Shown: in pieces, positions 35,641 through 47,331 of the stretch | How the letters are laid out: each line of letters begins with the position of its first letter | Numbering within the stretch: the stretch's first letter is position 1 | NCBI GenBank assembly: GCA_020631735.1 | Contig: CM036191.1 | Location: 41,089,335-41,153,334, forward strand | Direction: 5' to 3' | From: Saccharum officinarum | Taxonomy: Eukaryota > Streptophyta > Magnoliopsida > Poales > Poaceae | Length of the DNA stretch: 64,000 nucleotides | Notes under the pieces: generated by a model | Seen by the model: only the letters and a program-made list of their open reading frames with translations | Told to the model about the DNA's origin: nothing | The model's database searches: none | Translations under genes and position numbers: made by a program

Positions 35641-36886
35641 CTTTGCCTTCACTGTAGAGACCAAGTTAACTGATACGAATTGGGCTTCGGGTTTCCCCAG
35701 AGCCTTTTCTGAATCAGGTATAGGAATAGCAGCCGCCAGCTGAACTATTTGTTTTTCTAGATGTTTATTAAAACTTAGTTGTGTTTGGATAGTTGCCAAC
35801 AAACCTTCAAGCTTAGTATTTATATTTTCTAAGATTTTATCAGTTGATCCAATCTTTTTGGTGAGATTTTCATTTATTTTAGTTTGGCCGAGCACTAGTT
35901 CCCTAAGCTAGTTGTAATTCGAATTATAACTTGAATTGAAGTAGAGTTATGATTCAAGTTACCTTGGAATGGTGGTCCGGGTTGGTTGCTCCAGCCACTA
36001 TTATTGCCTCCTCCTTGTTGGCGGAGCCCGTTGTTGATGTAGGCGGCGTCTTCGCAGGTTTTCCGGGCAGTCATTGTCCGAATGGTCAACGTTCCATAGA
36101 CCTCGCACGTCATTTGCGAGTCTAGGGCATTGCGGTGCCCATGTTGGAGTTGGGGCACACTCGCCAGTTCTCTTGAGGAGCAGATCTATTTTTGCGGCAA
36201 ACAAATCCGTCTCCTTCATGGTATGCATGCCTTTTTGTGTTTTAGCTGGGGTTCTGTCCTCACCCCAGCCCTGATTTGTCACCATCTTCTCGATCAAGGC
36301 CTTGGCCTCATCGATAGTGAGTGATAGGAAGGCACCTCTAGCAGCTGGTCGAGGTGGCCCCTTCAACATGGGTGTTAACCCATTGTAAAAGTTTATAGGC
36401 ACCGACCAGCTTTCCATCCCGTGTTGGGACAGGCTTGGATGTACTCCTCAGTTCCCACACCTCTGGTATGGGTTTCCATCTGAGTTTGCTAGAAATGGCG
36501 ATTCCCCTACAGAGCATTGGTTTTGCCCATGGAAGAACTTGGCGAGGAACACAGTGGAGCATTTGCTCCATGTCTTCATAGCAGCTTGTCCTTGTAGAAC
36601 CACTCTTCGCCTTCCCACAAGGGAGAGGGAACAAACGGGCTTGATAGCATCAGGTGCAACGTCTTTGATGACGATGGTGTCGCACAGTTCAAGAACTATT
36701 GGAGATGCACGTTGCATCCTCGCTGGGTAGTCCATAGAATGACTCGCCTGGACCATTGTGATCAGGCCAGTGTGAATCTCGAAGTTCTTGTCCCCGAGGT
36801 TGATAGTGGGCCTGGTGGGCACGTTGGCAACAGCCGGTACGGAGAACTCACGCGAGTCTTCTATGCCATGATGGTAGTGGTAGCCG
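35629..36886 (-). pseudogene. Athila-type gag (unit 2), truncated by the gap
   Basis: Fragments in several frames match unit 1 in order: INLGDKNFEIHTGLITMVQ (36770-36830), a gag core (KTWSKCSTVFLAKFF, 36530-36590), a zinc-knuckle-poor linker, and the C-terminal KIGSTDKILENINTKLEGLL / LEKQIVQLAAAIP segment at 35720-35870. The 5' end, PBS and 5' LTR would lie to the right, but the N gap begins at 36887 and the sequence beyond it is unrelated. Confidence 0.75.
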
Positions 36887-36986
36887 NNNNNNNNNNNNNN
36901 NNNNNNNNNNNNNNNNNNNNNNNNNNNNNNNNNNNNNNNNNNNNNNNNNNNNNNNNNNNNNNNNNNNNNNNNNNNNNNNNNNNNNN
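36887..36986. other. Assembly gap of 100 N
   Basis: Exactly 100 N. It coincides with loss of the 5' end of the second Athila-like unit, so the true missing length may be over a kilobase. Confidence 0.95.
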
Positions 36987-37456
36987 TCAGCGCCAAACAC
37001 ACGCCTGATCCTTGCCGTCCTGGTCAACAATCAGCACTCCATCTCAGCACCAGGCAATTGCGAACCCAAGCAGCACTACTTTCCAACACAACACTCATGG
37101 CCCCATGCATCTCGGCCAGGGGCAGCGGGCCAGGATAATATTTTTCTCTTACAACAAATCAATATAATAAATATTAGAATAAGTTAAATTTCAGCGTAAG
37201 TGAACATGGTAGACTGATGCAGCCACAGCCTACCGCCGATGCATGTTGACTGTGAAGCCCCCCTGTTCCCACCAGATTTTAATGGGCCGCAAACTCGCAA
37301 AGGGGATGGCCTGCTATAGCAAACTAGTACACCGCTTCTTGCCGCCCAGCAACCAAAGAATAGTCCCCATGCACGAACCCAATTTGCTATCAGCAGCGCA
37401 TGATTCTGCTCTGCCCGATCAGTCGATTTGACGGCTGTGTAGAAACGCGGCCCAAT
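36987..37456. other. Unassigned sequence right of the gap
   Basis: Moderately GC-rich with short open frames on both strands but no domain, splice pattern or repeat end that I recognise. Confidence 0.4.
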
Positions 37457-37459
37457 ATG

Positions 37460-37743
37460 GGCCGTGTTTAGATGCCGAGTTGGGGCGCCGATTCGGCGCC
37501 TGCGCGCTACAGTGTTTCTGTCAGAACACTGTAGCACGTTTTGTTTTTTAGTGTAAAAAATTATTCAAATATTGATAAATTAGATTTAAAATGTTCGTCT
37601 CGTAAAGTACAACAAAACTGTGCTATTAGTTTTTGATTTTATCTACATTTAGTACTCCATGTATTTACCGGCATTTTTTATGTGATAGGGAATCTTCTTT
37701 TTGTACAGTAGAATTTGGGGAGGAATTGGTAACTAACAAGGCC
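37460..37743. mobile_element. MITE copy A (GGCC[G/T]TGTT ends, ATG duplication)
   Basis: The 284-bp element starts GGCCGTGTTTAGATG and ends AACTAACAAGGCC, flanked by ATG on both sides (37457-37459, 37744-37746). It contains the very common grass module 'ttcgtctcgtaaagtac...aactgtgctattagtttttgattttatctacatttagtactccatg'. An internal hairpin (cgattcggcgcc / ctacagtgtttctgtcagaacactgtag) is visible. A 3-bp duplication fits a Tourist-like (PIF/Harbinger) MITE; the superfamily is inferred. Confidence 0.75.
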
Positions 37744-37904
37744 ATGCTACGGGAGAGGGTTCAGTCCAACACAGATTCGCACGATCTGCCCGAGTAGAAG
37801 ACTATTCAAGCTGACCGCACGGCCTTAATTTGTGACCCCTTCTGATTTGACTGGTCAAAGAAAAGGCAAAGCTATTCACCACGGCCCACCTGTGTTCCTC
37901 TTCT

Positions 37905-38140
37905 GAACATCTTGTGTTTAAATCACGAAAATTTTTGGCTTTGGCTACTATAGCACTTTCGATTGTATTTGACAATTAGTGTCCAATCAAGGACTAATTA
38001 AGCTCAGAAGATTCGTCTCACGGATTTTCTACCAAACTGTGTAATTAGTTTTTTTCGTCTACATTTAATGCTCCATGCATACATCTAAAGATTCGATGCG
38101 ACGGAGAATCTTGAAAAATTTTGGAAACCAAAAGCCTTTG
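37905..38140. mobile_element. MITE copy B, diverged relative of copy A
   Basis: Shares the internal module with copy A (agattcgtctcacgg...aactgtgtaattagttttttt...acatttaatgctccatgcatac). It keeps the fuller family form with 'tttgacaattagtgtccaatcaaggactaa' and 'agattcgatgcgacggagaatcttgaaaaatttt'. The ends are degenerate, so the limits are approximate and no duplication is visible. Confidence 0.7.
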
Positions 38141-38865
38141 GCGCCAACCTTTAAGGCGCGCCATGACTCCTTTCGTGGAACTGCCGTGTTTGGGGCGGAG
38201 GTAATCCCAAAACGATCATCTCGCCCGTCTCGTTGCATCCTTTCGTGGGTCTATTTGCGATATGCCTAGCACTGTAAGAAAGTTTCGTTTTTATATCTAG
38301 CCCTCTCTATTGCTGCAATAACAAGATTCATGCAGATTTGCTGAACATTGACAAAGCAATAAAGATAGGGCATATTTAAATGCAATCATTCGTCAGCATG
38401 CTTTAGGCTACTGTAATTGCATTCTGTGGTCAAAATTGCATCTGGTATGTACAACTTTAATGAACACTTATATTGGATAATAGCCTTTTAAGCTTAAATG
38501 TGTTCTAGTATTGCCCTATTACTATTTGCAACCTGGTTAGCATTGTCCAAAGCCTGCAGTGAATCATCTCATTGTAACCATTTGTGTAGTGGGAGTGATA
38601 TCTCAAAACCCAAAATGTGAGAACTGATCAACGCAATGGAAGCTAGCTTTAATATTGTTGAAAGTTTAAACTCTGAACGAGTCCCGACAACTGCAATATT
38701 TGCAAAGCAAAGTAATGCAATTTGGGTAAGCTTCAATATACCACTCCTCGTACTCTGACCTCAGGTATACCTCTGAATTTTCTGAACTTTAATATATAAC
38801 TCTCAACACAAAAATAATGCAATTTGGGTAAGCTTCAATATACTACTTGAACTATATATGACCAC
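38141..38865. other. Intergenic sequence with a 103-bp-spaced direct repeat
   Basis: No gene seen. The 27-bp segment 'aatgcaatttgggtaagcttcaatata' occurs at 38715 and again at 38818, indicating a small tandem duplication next to the Copia insertion site. Confidence 0.5.
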
Positions 38866-38870
38866 AGATA

Positions 38871-39406
38871 TGTTAGTATATAAACATCGTTAGGACATAG
38901 ATCCAGTGGGGTACTTTTGTATTTCGAGTATACATGAAGATCCTAATACATGATCTACTAACCAAGAGAGAAAGTGAGGGTAGAAGATGAGAGGGTAAAG
39001 TGAGGATCGCGGACCATCCGAGGGAAGTGCGGGAGCGGCGGTGTTGGAGCTCGATCCGGTCGCCATCACGAGTGTTGGTGGTGGCTGCGCACGGGCAGCG
39101 ACGGTTGGGGAAGAAAGCGATGCAGTGAAGACCGTGACGGCGCACTGCAATGGCGGTGACGGCGTGGAGGTGCTTCCCATCACTACTGCGCTCCCTCACT
39201 TAGATCGGACTAGGGTTAGGAACTGTAGGTGGGGAAAGTGGTGGCGGCAAACTTCATCGTCCGTGCCCTGGCCCCCCACCTCTCCTTTTTATAGCGCAGT
39301 GTGACAGGGGCCCTCCAACCATAGTTGGGTTGGGCGCCCCCGATCAGGGCGCGGGATCAAGCCCAATAGGCCATTGGGCCTATTAGAGAGGAGATCAAAA
39401 CTAACA
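38871..39406 (-). repeat. Copia 3' LTR (536 bp)
   Basis: Minus strand TGTTAG...CTAACA. It retains a TATA box (CTATAAAAAGG, complement of 39284-39294). A polypurine tract (AAGGGGGAGAA, complement of 39407-39417) sits immediately before its start. It is the longer, promoter-bearing copy. Confidence 0.92.
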
Positions 39407-39607
39407 TTCTCCCCCTTGATCTCACCTTATACTCTAACCTTTAAAATTTAACTTCAATACTTTTCACTTTACTCGTTCCATTACAGATAGGCGCATAGAG
39501 CATGTTTCATCGTTACGGTCAATCACCGATAGATTTGACAGCTATAATACACATATCTGATCTGAAACAGTTACTTTGACTTTGGGCCCTTTATTATAGT
39601 CCACGAG

Positions 39608-40896
39608 TCATAGGCTTTCCCTTAAACCCATGCCGGCTACATGTTCTCTGAACACGTTGGGTGGTAAGCCTTTTGTAAGCGGATCCGCGAGCATCTTTTC
39701 AGTTCTTATATGCTCAAGGTTTATAATTTGATCCCGGACTTTATCCTTCACAACATAATACTTTATGTCAATGTGTTTAGCAGCACCACTTGACCTATTG
39801 TTGTGAGCGTACTGTACACTATTATCACAGTACAACTTTAGTGGCTTATTAATGCTGTCGACCACCTTTAGACCGAGTATGAACTTCTTTGGCCAGTTCA
39901 CCTGCCCCGTTGCCTCATAACATGCTACAAACTCGGCATACATTGTGGACGATGTAGTGACGGTTTGTTTTGAGCTTTTCCATGAAATAGCTCCTCCAGC
40001 GAGAGTGAACACATATCCTGACGTAGATTTTCTATCATCTCCCGCATAATTAGAGTTCGAATACCCCACTATCTGGAGAGAATCTGATTTTCTATATGTC
40101 AACATGAGGCCTTTCGTGCCTTGCAAATATCGCAAGACTTCTTTACCAATTTCTAGTGTTCAATCCCTAGATTACATTGAAATCTGCCAAGCAACCCGGT
40201 AACAAATGCTAAGTAAGGGCGCGTGCATACTTGAGCATACTGCAGGCTTCCGACAGCAGAAGCATATGGAACCGATTTCATTTGATCGAGCTCGAATTGG
40301 TTCCTGGGGCATTGAAAATCCCCATATCTGTCTCCCTTGACTATGGGTGCAGGTGAGGCACTGCATTTATGCATATTGAATTTCTTTAAAACTTTTTCTA
40401 TGTATGCCTTTTGAGACAGTCCTAATACCCCTTTACTTCTATCTCGGTGAATTTCTATACCCAAAACAAAAGATGCTTCACCAAGATCTTTCATGTCAAA
40501 TTTTGAGGATAAAAACTTCTTTGTCTCCAGTAGTAGACTGACATCACTACTGGCAAGTAAGATGTCATCCACATACAGGATTAGGAAGATATACTTTCCA
40601 TTTTTAAACTTTGCATAAACACAATTATCCTCAATATTTTCTTTAAACCCAAAATTCCTTATTGTTCTGTCAAACTTCAAGTACCACTGTCTTGAAGCTT
40701 GCTTTAACCCATAAATTGATTTCTTTAGACGGCACCTCATCTTTTTCTTTCCTTCAAGTTGTGCCATGTAAACATTTTCCTCCAGATCCCCATTTAGGAA
40801 CGCCGTCTTTATAATTCTGAAGGAATCTTTACATGAGACTGGAGAAAACGTCTCATTGTAATGAATCCCTTCTCTTTGCGTGAAACCTTTTGCCAC
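39608..40896 (-). pseudogene. Copia reverse transcriptase and RNase H
   Basis: RT frame 40896-40153: FTQREGIHYNETFSPV, ENVYMAQLEG, SIYGLKQASRQWYLKFD and YVDD at residues 108-111. Between FSPVSCKDSFRII and KTAFLNGDL about 17 residues usual for Copia RT are absent, including the first catalytic Asp (normally ...DVKTAFLNG). A frameshift near 40140 leads into RNase H (40135-39608): GYSNSNYAGDDRKSTSGYVF, SSTMYAEFVA, KHIDIKYYVVKDKV and ADPLTKGL. RNase H is nearly complete. The RT deletion would abolish polymerase activity. Confidence 0.9.
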
Positions 40897-42867
40897 AAGT
40901 CGCGCTTTAAACCTTTCGATGTTCCCTTGGGAGTTATGTTTAGTCTTGTAGACCTATTTACAGCCTACTGTTTTGGCTCCTTTAGGAATAGGTTCTAAGT
41001 CCTATACTTTATTGGTACTCATCGACTTTATTTCATCTTCCATGGCCTCAAACCACTTTGATGAATTATCGCTTTTCATGGCTTCATCAAATGAAGTGGG
41101 ATCACCCTCCATTTGAAATTCTTTAGTGTTATACACCTCATAATCATCAGGTATCGCTGATCTTCTAACTCTTTGAGATCTTCTCGGGGCCTCCACATGT
41201 GGCACATCTTCTGTTTGGGGCTGTTGTTGCTCCCCCTCATTAGTGGCATCATTTTCTGTAGGATCCTAAGGAACAGGTTCCTCATCATTATCCATTATTG
41301 CCACAGGAGAGCTAACAACAGGTGTATGCACTACAGTGTTAGGCACTATTGGTACAACAAGAACAGGTAATTCAAAATATGGTTCCTGAGTCATTGGAGT
41401 GGGCACACATACCCGCTTCTCCTCAAGATCAATCTTCCGAGTTACTGTGCTCCCCCTCGTCATTTCATCCTCTAAGAAAATAGCGTGTCTCGTTTTTACA
41501 AATTTTGTATATCTGTCTGAACAGTAGAAACGAAAACCTTTTGATTTTTCAGGATAGCCAACAAAATAGCAACTTACTGTTTTGGGATCTAGTTTTCCAA
41601 TATTTGGGTTAAACACTTTTGCCTCAGCAGGACTCCCCCCCCCCACACGCAAGTATTTCAGTGAGGGTACTCTTTCTGTCCACATCTCATACGGTGTTTT
41701 GGGCACCGCTTTACTTGGTACTCTATTTAGAATATGAATGGCGGTTTTTAATGCCTCCATCTATAGACTCAATGGCAAGTCAAAGTAACTCATCATGCTA
41801 CGCACCATATCCATCAGGGTACGGTTATGCCTTTCAGCTACTCCATTCTGCTCAGGTTCGCTCGGTGTTGAATACTGGGCAACTATGCCATTCTCCTATA
41901 GAAACCTTACAAAAGGTCTATGAACTTGGCCATATGGGGTATGCCTACCGTAGTACTCCCCACCACGATCAAACTGGACCACTTTAATCTTTAAATTATG
42001 CTAATTTTCAACTTCAGTCTTAATTATTTTAAATTTATCCAACGCTTTTGTTCTTTCTTTAATTGGATAAATATAGCCATAACAGGAGTAATCATCTGTG
42101 AATGTTATGAACGAGTCATAACCATCCATGCTTTTCACAGGAAAAGGACTACAGATGTCTGTGTGAATTATCTGTAGAATTCCTGTGCTTCGTTTAACAT
42201 CCTTTTTAATTTGCTTTGTGTATTTTCCTTTAATACATTCTCTACAATGTTCAAAGTCTGAGAACTCTAGTGGAGGAAGAATATCATTCTTAACTAGTCT
42301 CTCTATTCTCCTCCTCGAAATATGGCATAAACGACAGTGCCATAATTTCGACGATGCATCTAGAGTTCTCTTTCGTTTTCTATTTGCATATACAGACGAG
42401 GTTACGTTCACATTCATATCACATACGAAATTCACATTTTCACGAAGTGATAACAAATAAAGATCTTGCTTTTGAAAAGCAAGGCCAACACATTCATTAT
42501 TACATTGTATTTCACATTTGCCATCTCCAAAATAGCAATCAAATCCATCATTATCCAAACAAGACACACTAATCAAGTTTCTTTGTAATGAAGGAACAAA
42601 TAAAACATCTCCAAGCAAAAGAATGAAGCCATTAGCAAGCTCTAGAGGAACATCACCAACAGCTTCGACATCTGCTTGGACTCCATTCACGACTTTAACG
42701 TGTCTTTCGCTTCTTTGCGTAGTCCTCGTCGAACGGAATCCCTGTAAAGAATTAGCAACATGAACAGTTGCACCTGAGTCAATCCACCAAATAGATTTAC
42801 AATATTGTACATGCATGAATTCATTTATGAATGTAATAATGTTCTCACCTCTCTTTGTCATGATCAT
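40897..42867 (-). pseudogene. Copia protease tail, integrase and linker
   Basis: Protease active site WWIDSGATVHVANS (42740-42790) is followed by the GAG-pre-integrase zinc domain (LWHCRLCHISRRRIERL...CRECIKGK) and the integrase core: HTDICSPF, then past a TAA at 42001 FDRGGEYYG and SEPEQNGVAERHNRTL, supplying the D,D,E residues. The integrase tail (PKTPYEMWTERVPSLKYLRV) carries a run of ten C at 41636-41645, probably a slippage frameshift. The linker to RT (41002-41270) is acidic and ends near KWFEAMEDEIKSM. Several stops interrupt the frame. Confidence 0.88.
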
Positions 42868-42869
42868 CT

Positions 42870-43708
42870 TTAAGAAGTCAGGACAATCTTTCTTGTAATG
42901 TCCCTCCTTCTAGTGGAGACACTGATCTTTGTTCACTACGAACCTGTTGGGCTGAGCCTGATGCTGCATGGGACCCTTGCCCTTTGGCTTTGAGGGAGAG
43001 TTGGCATTGACATTCACATTCTTTTTCATATTATCTTTGACAAAGCTGAGAGTACCACCATTGGTGGCCTTTATCCTCTCTTCCTCTTGCACACACATTG
43101 TCATACAACGTTCTAGATCCTATTTTTCGGGCTGGATATTGTAATTGACAACAAATGTGTCAATCTCTTTTGGTAGAGATGCAAAAATCAGATGGACAAG
43201 AAACTCTTCCTTAAGATTCAGATCTATTGGTTTGAGCTTGTTGTTCAAATGATTTATCTTTGATATGTGCTCTCTAATGCCATTGCCATTGCCACCTCCA
43301 GTGTACTTCTCTGTCACCAGCTGCTTTATCAGCATATGTCTTTAAAGAGCCATAGAATTGACTCTTTATTCTTTCCAGGTATTCTATGACAGTGTCACAC
43401 TCTTAGATTGAGCCCATTATAGCAGGCTCAATCGTGTTCTTTATGACAACAACACACTTTTTGTTGGCATTGACCCACTTTTGCTTTTGCAAGTCATATG
43501 CCATCTGTATGGGAGCATGGTCCCTCTCTTTCTTTTGCCAATCATCATCAGACTCATTAGTCTCCCTCACCGGTGCCACAGGCTCAGTGGGGCACGGTGT
43601 GGTGACTACCAAGTCCACCTCAATCAAGACAAAGACGAGGTCAATTTTCTTCTTCTATTCGATGTAGTTGTCACCTTTGAGGGGTAGTATATCTTTGATA
43701 AACCCCAT
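42870..43708 (-). pseudogene. Copia gag with a stop in the zinc knuckle
   Basis: Starts near 43708 (MGFIKDILPLKGDNY, then a TAG). It continues as a UBN2-type gag in three frames (43403-43627, 43120-43335, 42910-43104). Near the C-terminus the zinc knuckle reads C-x2-stop-x4-H-x4-C: the TAG at 42910-42912 falls exactly where the second Cys is expected. Otherwise the knuckle (KEGHYKKDCPDF) is well kept. Confidence 0.85.
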
Positions 43709-44625
43709 CAAAGAGTAACCTCCTGAAAACACAATTCATGTTTAGTGAGAACATAATTACAAAATAATTGCATGCTTTAGTTTCAACGTTGGTCAAAAAG
43801 TAAAACATATAATTTATCCTTTTACACTAATTCTACATCACCATTGGGCAGAAATAGAATTAATGCATGACAGAAACCATAAAACATCATAATACTGCTA
43901 TTAATCAACGTTGGTCAGAATAATATCAATATTATAATTATTTCAGTATTTATCAATTTTTCAAAATTAAATTCTCCCGTTGGTTCGAATTTAATAATGA
44001 AAGCATCAACTGTAAATACGCAGCGGAAACAATTGTAAAATTCTCATAATAATATTTTCTAGAAGCAACTTTACTATTTACTAAACAAAAATATCGTTAG
44101 ATAAATTTGTACAGAAATTTTATCAAAATTTAACTCGAAATGCATGAAAAGGCATTGAATTCAGCTTCTGAAAAAAATTAAAATGGAATCTGATTATTTA
44201 CAGTGTACATCGTCATTTCGGCCCAGCTGCTCAAAACCAACACGTGGCCCAATACACTCTGTGCACACTCGCGCTGGCCCAAGGCCCATCCTCGCGCACA
44301 GCACGCGATGCGCAACAGCAACCCAGTTGGCTCACTCACGTGGCCTCGCGGTGGTGCCATCGGCTCGCGCGCGCGCACGGCGGCGTCCCGCCGGCGAGCG
44401 GTGGCTCCACTGTTCTTTCGCACACAGCGTCCTTGACATCGCAGGTCGGGACAAAGGTGGGGTCCAGGTAGGTCACTCCCACCTCTGTCTTCCTTTCTCT
44501 TCTTTGACCCTTCTAGGGTTTCACAGTTAGGGTTAGGGTTGTTCGAGTTATTTCCGATCCGAAATCCAAACCGGTGTTTGTGTTCTTCTTTTCTTTTCCC
44601 CAAACTAGATCTACACCTAGATCCA

Positions 44626-44639
44626 GTCCTCCGATACCA
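44626..44639 (-). promoter_or_regulatory. Copia primer-binding site (initiator tRNA-Met type)
   Basis: TGGTATCGGAGGAC on the minus strand, one base from the 5' LTR end, matches the usual TGGTATCAGAGC start with one change in the first ten bases. Confidence 0.8.
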
Positions 44640-44640
44640 T

Positions 44641-45063
44641 TGTTAGTATATAAACATCGTTAGGACATAGATCCAGTGGGGTACTTTTGTATTTCGAGTA
44701 TACATGAAGATCCTAATACATGATCTACTAACCGAGAGAGATAGAAAGGGTAGAAGATGAGAGGGTGAAGTGAGGAGCGCGGACCATCTGAGGGAAGTGC
44801 GGGAACGGCGGTGTTGGAGCTCGATCCGGTCACCATCACGAGTGTTGGTGGCGGCTGCGCATGGGCAGCGACGGTTGGGGAAGAAAGCGATGCAGTGAAG
44901 ACCGTGGTGGCACAGTGCAGTGGCGGTGACGGCGTGGAGGTGCTTCCCGTTACTACTGCACTCCCTCACTTAGATCGGACTAGGGTTAGGAACTGTAGGT
45001 GGGGAAAGTGGCGGCGGTGAACTTCGTCGTCCATGCCAATTGGAGAGGAGATCAAAACTAACA
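44641..45063 (-). repeat. Copia 5' LTR (423 bp), promoter part deleted
   Basis: Aligns with the 3' LTR over its whole length except for about 113 bp missing between 45039 and 45040 (counterpart 39267-39380). The missing piece contains the TATA box. Transcription from this LTR in its own promoter context is therefore unlikely. Confidence 0.88.
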
Positions 45064-45068
45064 AGATA

Positions 45069-47238
45069 CACACAAGCAGCGCTGCCATTAGTTATGTCAT
45101 TAGTTGTTTGTTTGACATTACTGCAAAACTCCACATATTAGACAAGTGAAAGAGAAATGCATCACTACTGTACAGCCACCACCCCCGAACCCTTCCTGAT
45201 CCCAAAGGACACCGGAGGTTCCCTGCCGCTACCCCAAGTCCCGCCGCCCTGCCTGGAGTTCGACTGATCAGTGAATTCAATTTAATGGTTATATACACAT
45301 ATTTAAAAAGCTTCTTTACTTTTCTGCCCTACCTTAAATTTTTCATTGGATCTGCCACTGACTGAAACACTAAAGAGAATTAGAAGATAAGATTTATTTA
45401 TGTGTTCTCAGATCTCAAGCATAACAATTGTATCAAACTAATTTTCATCGTGCCTGTAGGAAGCTAAATGTAAATAAATAGAAGGGAGTCAAATCTGGTG
45501 TGACCTTGTCAACCTGTTCAAAGTGAAATTGTCTAAATGTAGGAAGCTAATCAGTATATCATTGTCTGGTTTGTGCTTTGTATCCTGGAGATTGAGAGGC
45601 CATGTTTTCTTTGTCGAGTTGTGCCAATGATTATCTTGATAGGTTTGTTTGGATCCCATCAGTTTGCAGCAAATCTGTGAAAATCTGCTGGCTGTGCCGT
45701 GCCTTTTAAATTTTTTTGTGGTCTTTCAGTTGTGACTGGGTGCTTGTAGGGTTGTCTTTTCTGCATCCGTTGGTAATAATGTTATTGGCTAGAATTTCTA
45801 AGGCATCATCCTAGAATATTAGAATTTCTAAGGCATCATCCTAAAGGATTAGGAAAAAGATAATTCAAACCCAAAATGCGCACTCTATCTAGGCACAATC
45901 CAAGTGAATCTACTTCTACTACTGAAAGAATAGACCTTGGTCTGTTTAATTATTGCGGTGTCTCTAGTCAATCATCATTTCTGTTCATTGAGCAGTTTTC
46001 CGCTTTAGCAGTAGTGCAATGGTCTAGCACAGATCGGCTAGTTTCGCTAGGCAAGACCCTAGCTACAGACATTCTCTTGTAGTGAATTAAACCATTCAGA
46101 AAAACACAGCAGCATTTTGAAACTGCAGCTTACTGGCTTACCGGGGTGGGGAGGTCGACGGTTGTCAGGCGACTGCATTGAAAAGAATGGATCAGAAATC
46201 CAATGCCAAGCGACTTACCGGCGTGGGGAGATCGACCGGTTGTCGGCCGTTCTTGCAGGCGGTGGTGTGGACTTGGGCGTGGCACACCTGTCGATGAAGT
46301 GGAGCAGGTGGATGTCGGGGAGGAACTGGCTGCAGGGACTCCGCCGGTTGCGTTTGAGGGCGTCAAAGATATATAGTGTCGGCTGCAGTCGTCGTTGAGG
46401 TACGTGGCGCCGTGGCACGACGTCGCGAGCAGGGCGCTCCTGGTCGCGACCTCGGTATGGCGGCGTCTGGCGACGACGAGGCACGGCAACGCTCGGAGGT
46501 TGAAGGAGCGACAGGCGTGGCTCCTCGTGGAACTGCAACGGGCACTCAGCGGGGTCGGAGCAGGTGCGGGGCGGGGTATTAGTGCAGGCGCGGACAATGG
46601 TTGTGCTGCGGTGATTGTGCCGTGATTGAACGATCCAATTTGCTTCCGAAATTTGTTCTGCGGGGTACTGAAGGAGCTCACGCAGATTGCACGGTGACTG
46701 AATCGGTGGGATGCTCTCCCTAATTTGTTCTCACGCCCGGTGAAGGTTTCTCTTCCGTAATTTTTAGTTGTAGAGATAGAGAAACTCCTGCATGTCCACT
46801 TCCTTTTTGAATGGGTCTTTTTTCCATTTCTAGAATATCTCCTTCTCTCTTATAAATCTCTCACTGTATCTGTACCTAATACTAATGAAGCAAAGTTTCT
46901 TGCATAATTTTTGTTTCGTCCAACCTAATAATCATCCTGAGTCAGAGTAGACTGCCAGTAATCTGTTCCATATCCTTTTCTCTTTTTTTCTTTTTCCTTT
47001 TCCTACCTATCATTTCTGTATTCTTGTTTTTTTTCTTTTCCTTTTCTACCAGATGATTTTGTGCCGGATGGTTCTTTGCGCTTGGAGCCGAGCCGCTGAC
47101 TGTGCTGAGAGTGCTCGATCTTTTCCTCTGCCACACGTTGCCAGTCGTCTGAAGCCTGTAGGGGTGCATCGGTGGTGGTCAAATGAATCCATCGCCCGCC
47201 TAATTTTCCCGGGGCATCTGTGACACTGGAAGCCTCCC
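45069..47238. other. Intergenic sequence left of the Bowman-Birk gene
   Basis: The stretch ending 'ggatctgccactgactg' (45349-45365) resembles the inverse of a hAT-type CAGTGGCGGATCC end. A 24-bp segment (agaatttctaaggcatcatccta) is tandemly duplicated at 45791 and 45822. The part 46130-46640 is GC-rich with two related blocks ('ttaccgg.gtggggag.tcgac.ggttgtc' at 46138 and 46215) and open frames of low-complexity composition. No gene is recognised. Confidence 0.45.
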
Positions 47239-47243
47239 TCCCC

Positions 47244-47252
47244 TCCTATAAG
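47244..47252 (+). promoter_or_regulatory. TATA box of the Bowman-Birk gene
   Basis: CCTATAAGA lies about 85 bp upstream of the start codon at 47332, followed by a purine-rich leader with no intervening ATG. The spacing fits a short 5'UTR. Confidence 0.6.
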
Positions 47253-47331
47253 AACACCTTCAGCCTCCGTAGGGAGGAAATCCAAGCAACAAACTTGGCA
47301 TTCTGGCCTGTTCTTGCTAGGAGAAAGGAAG

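Larger units (their letters stand above)
38871..45063 (-). mobile_element. Complete Ty1/Copia element with two LTRs and target duplication
   Basis: The 6.2-kb element is flanked by AGATA at 38866-38870 and 45064-45068. It lies on the minus strand: 5' LTR 44641-45063, tRNA-iMet-type PBS, gag, protease, integrase, RT, RNase H, purine tract, 3' LTR 38871-39406. The order PR-INT-RT-RH identifies Copia. The LTRs differ by roughly 5% by eye plus one deletion, so the insertion is old enough to have decayed. Several stops and frameshifts make it non-autonomous. Confidence 0.93.

Noticed and set aside
39041..39304. Short plus-strand frames repeated at 44811
   Set aside because: They are the two LTR copies of the Copia element, not genes.
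46130..46681. 183-codon minus-strand frame
   Set aside because: Its Ser/Pro/Thr/Arg-rich composition reflects GC-rich repeats; no domain or conserved start was recognised.
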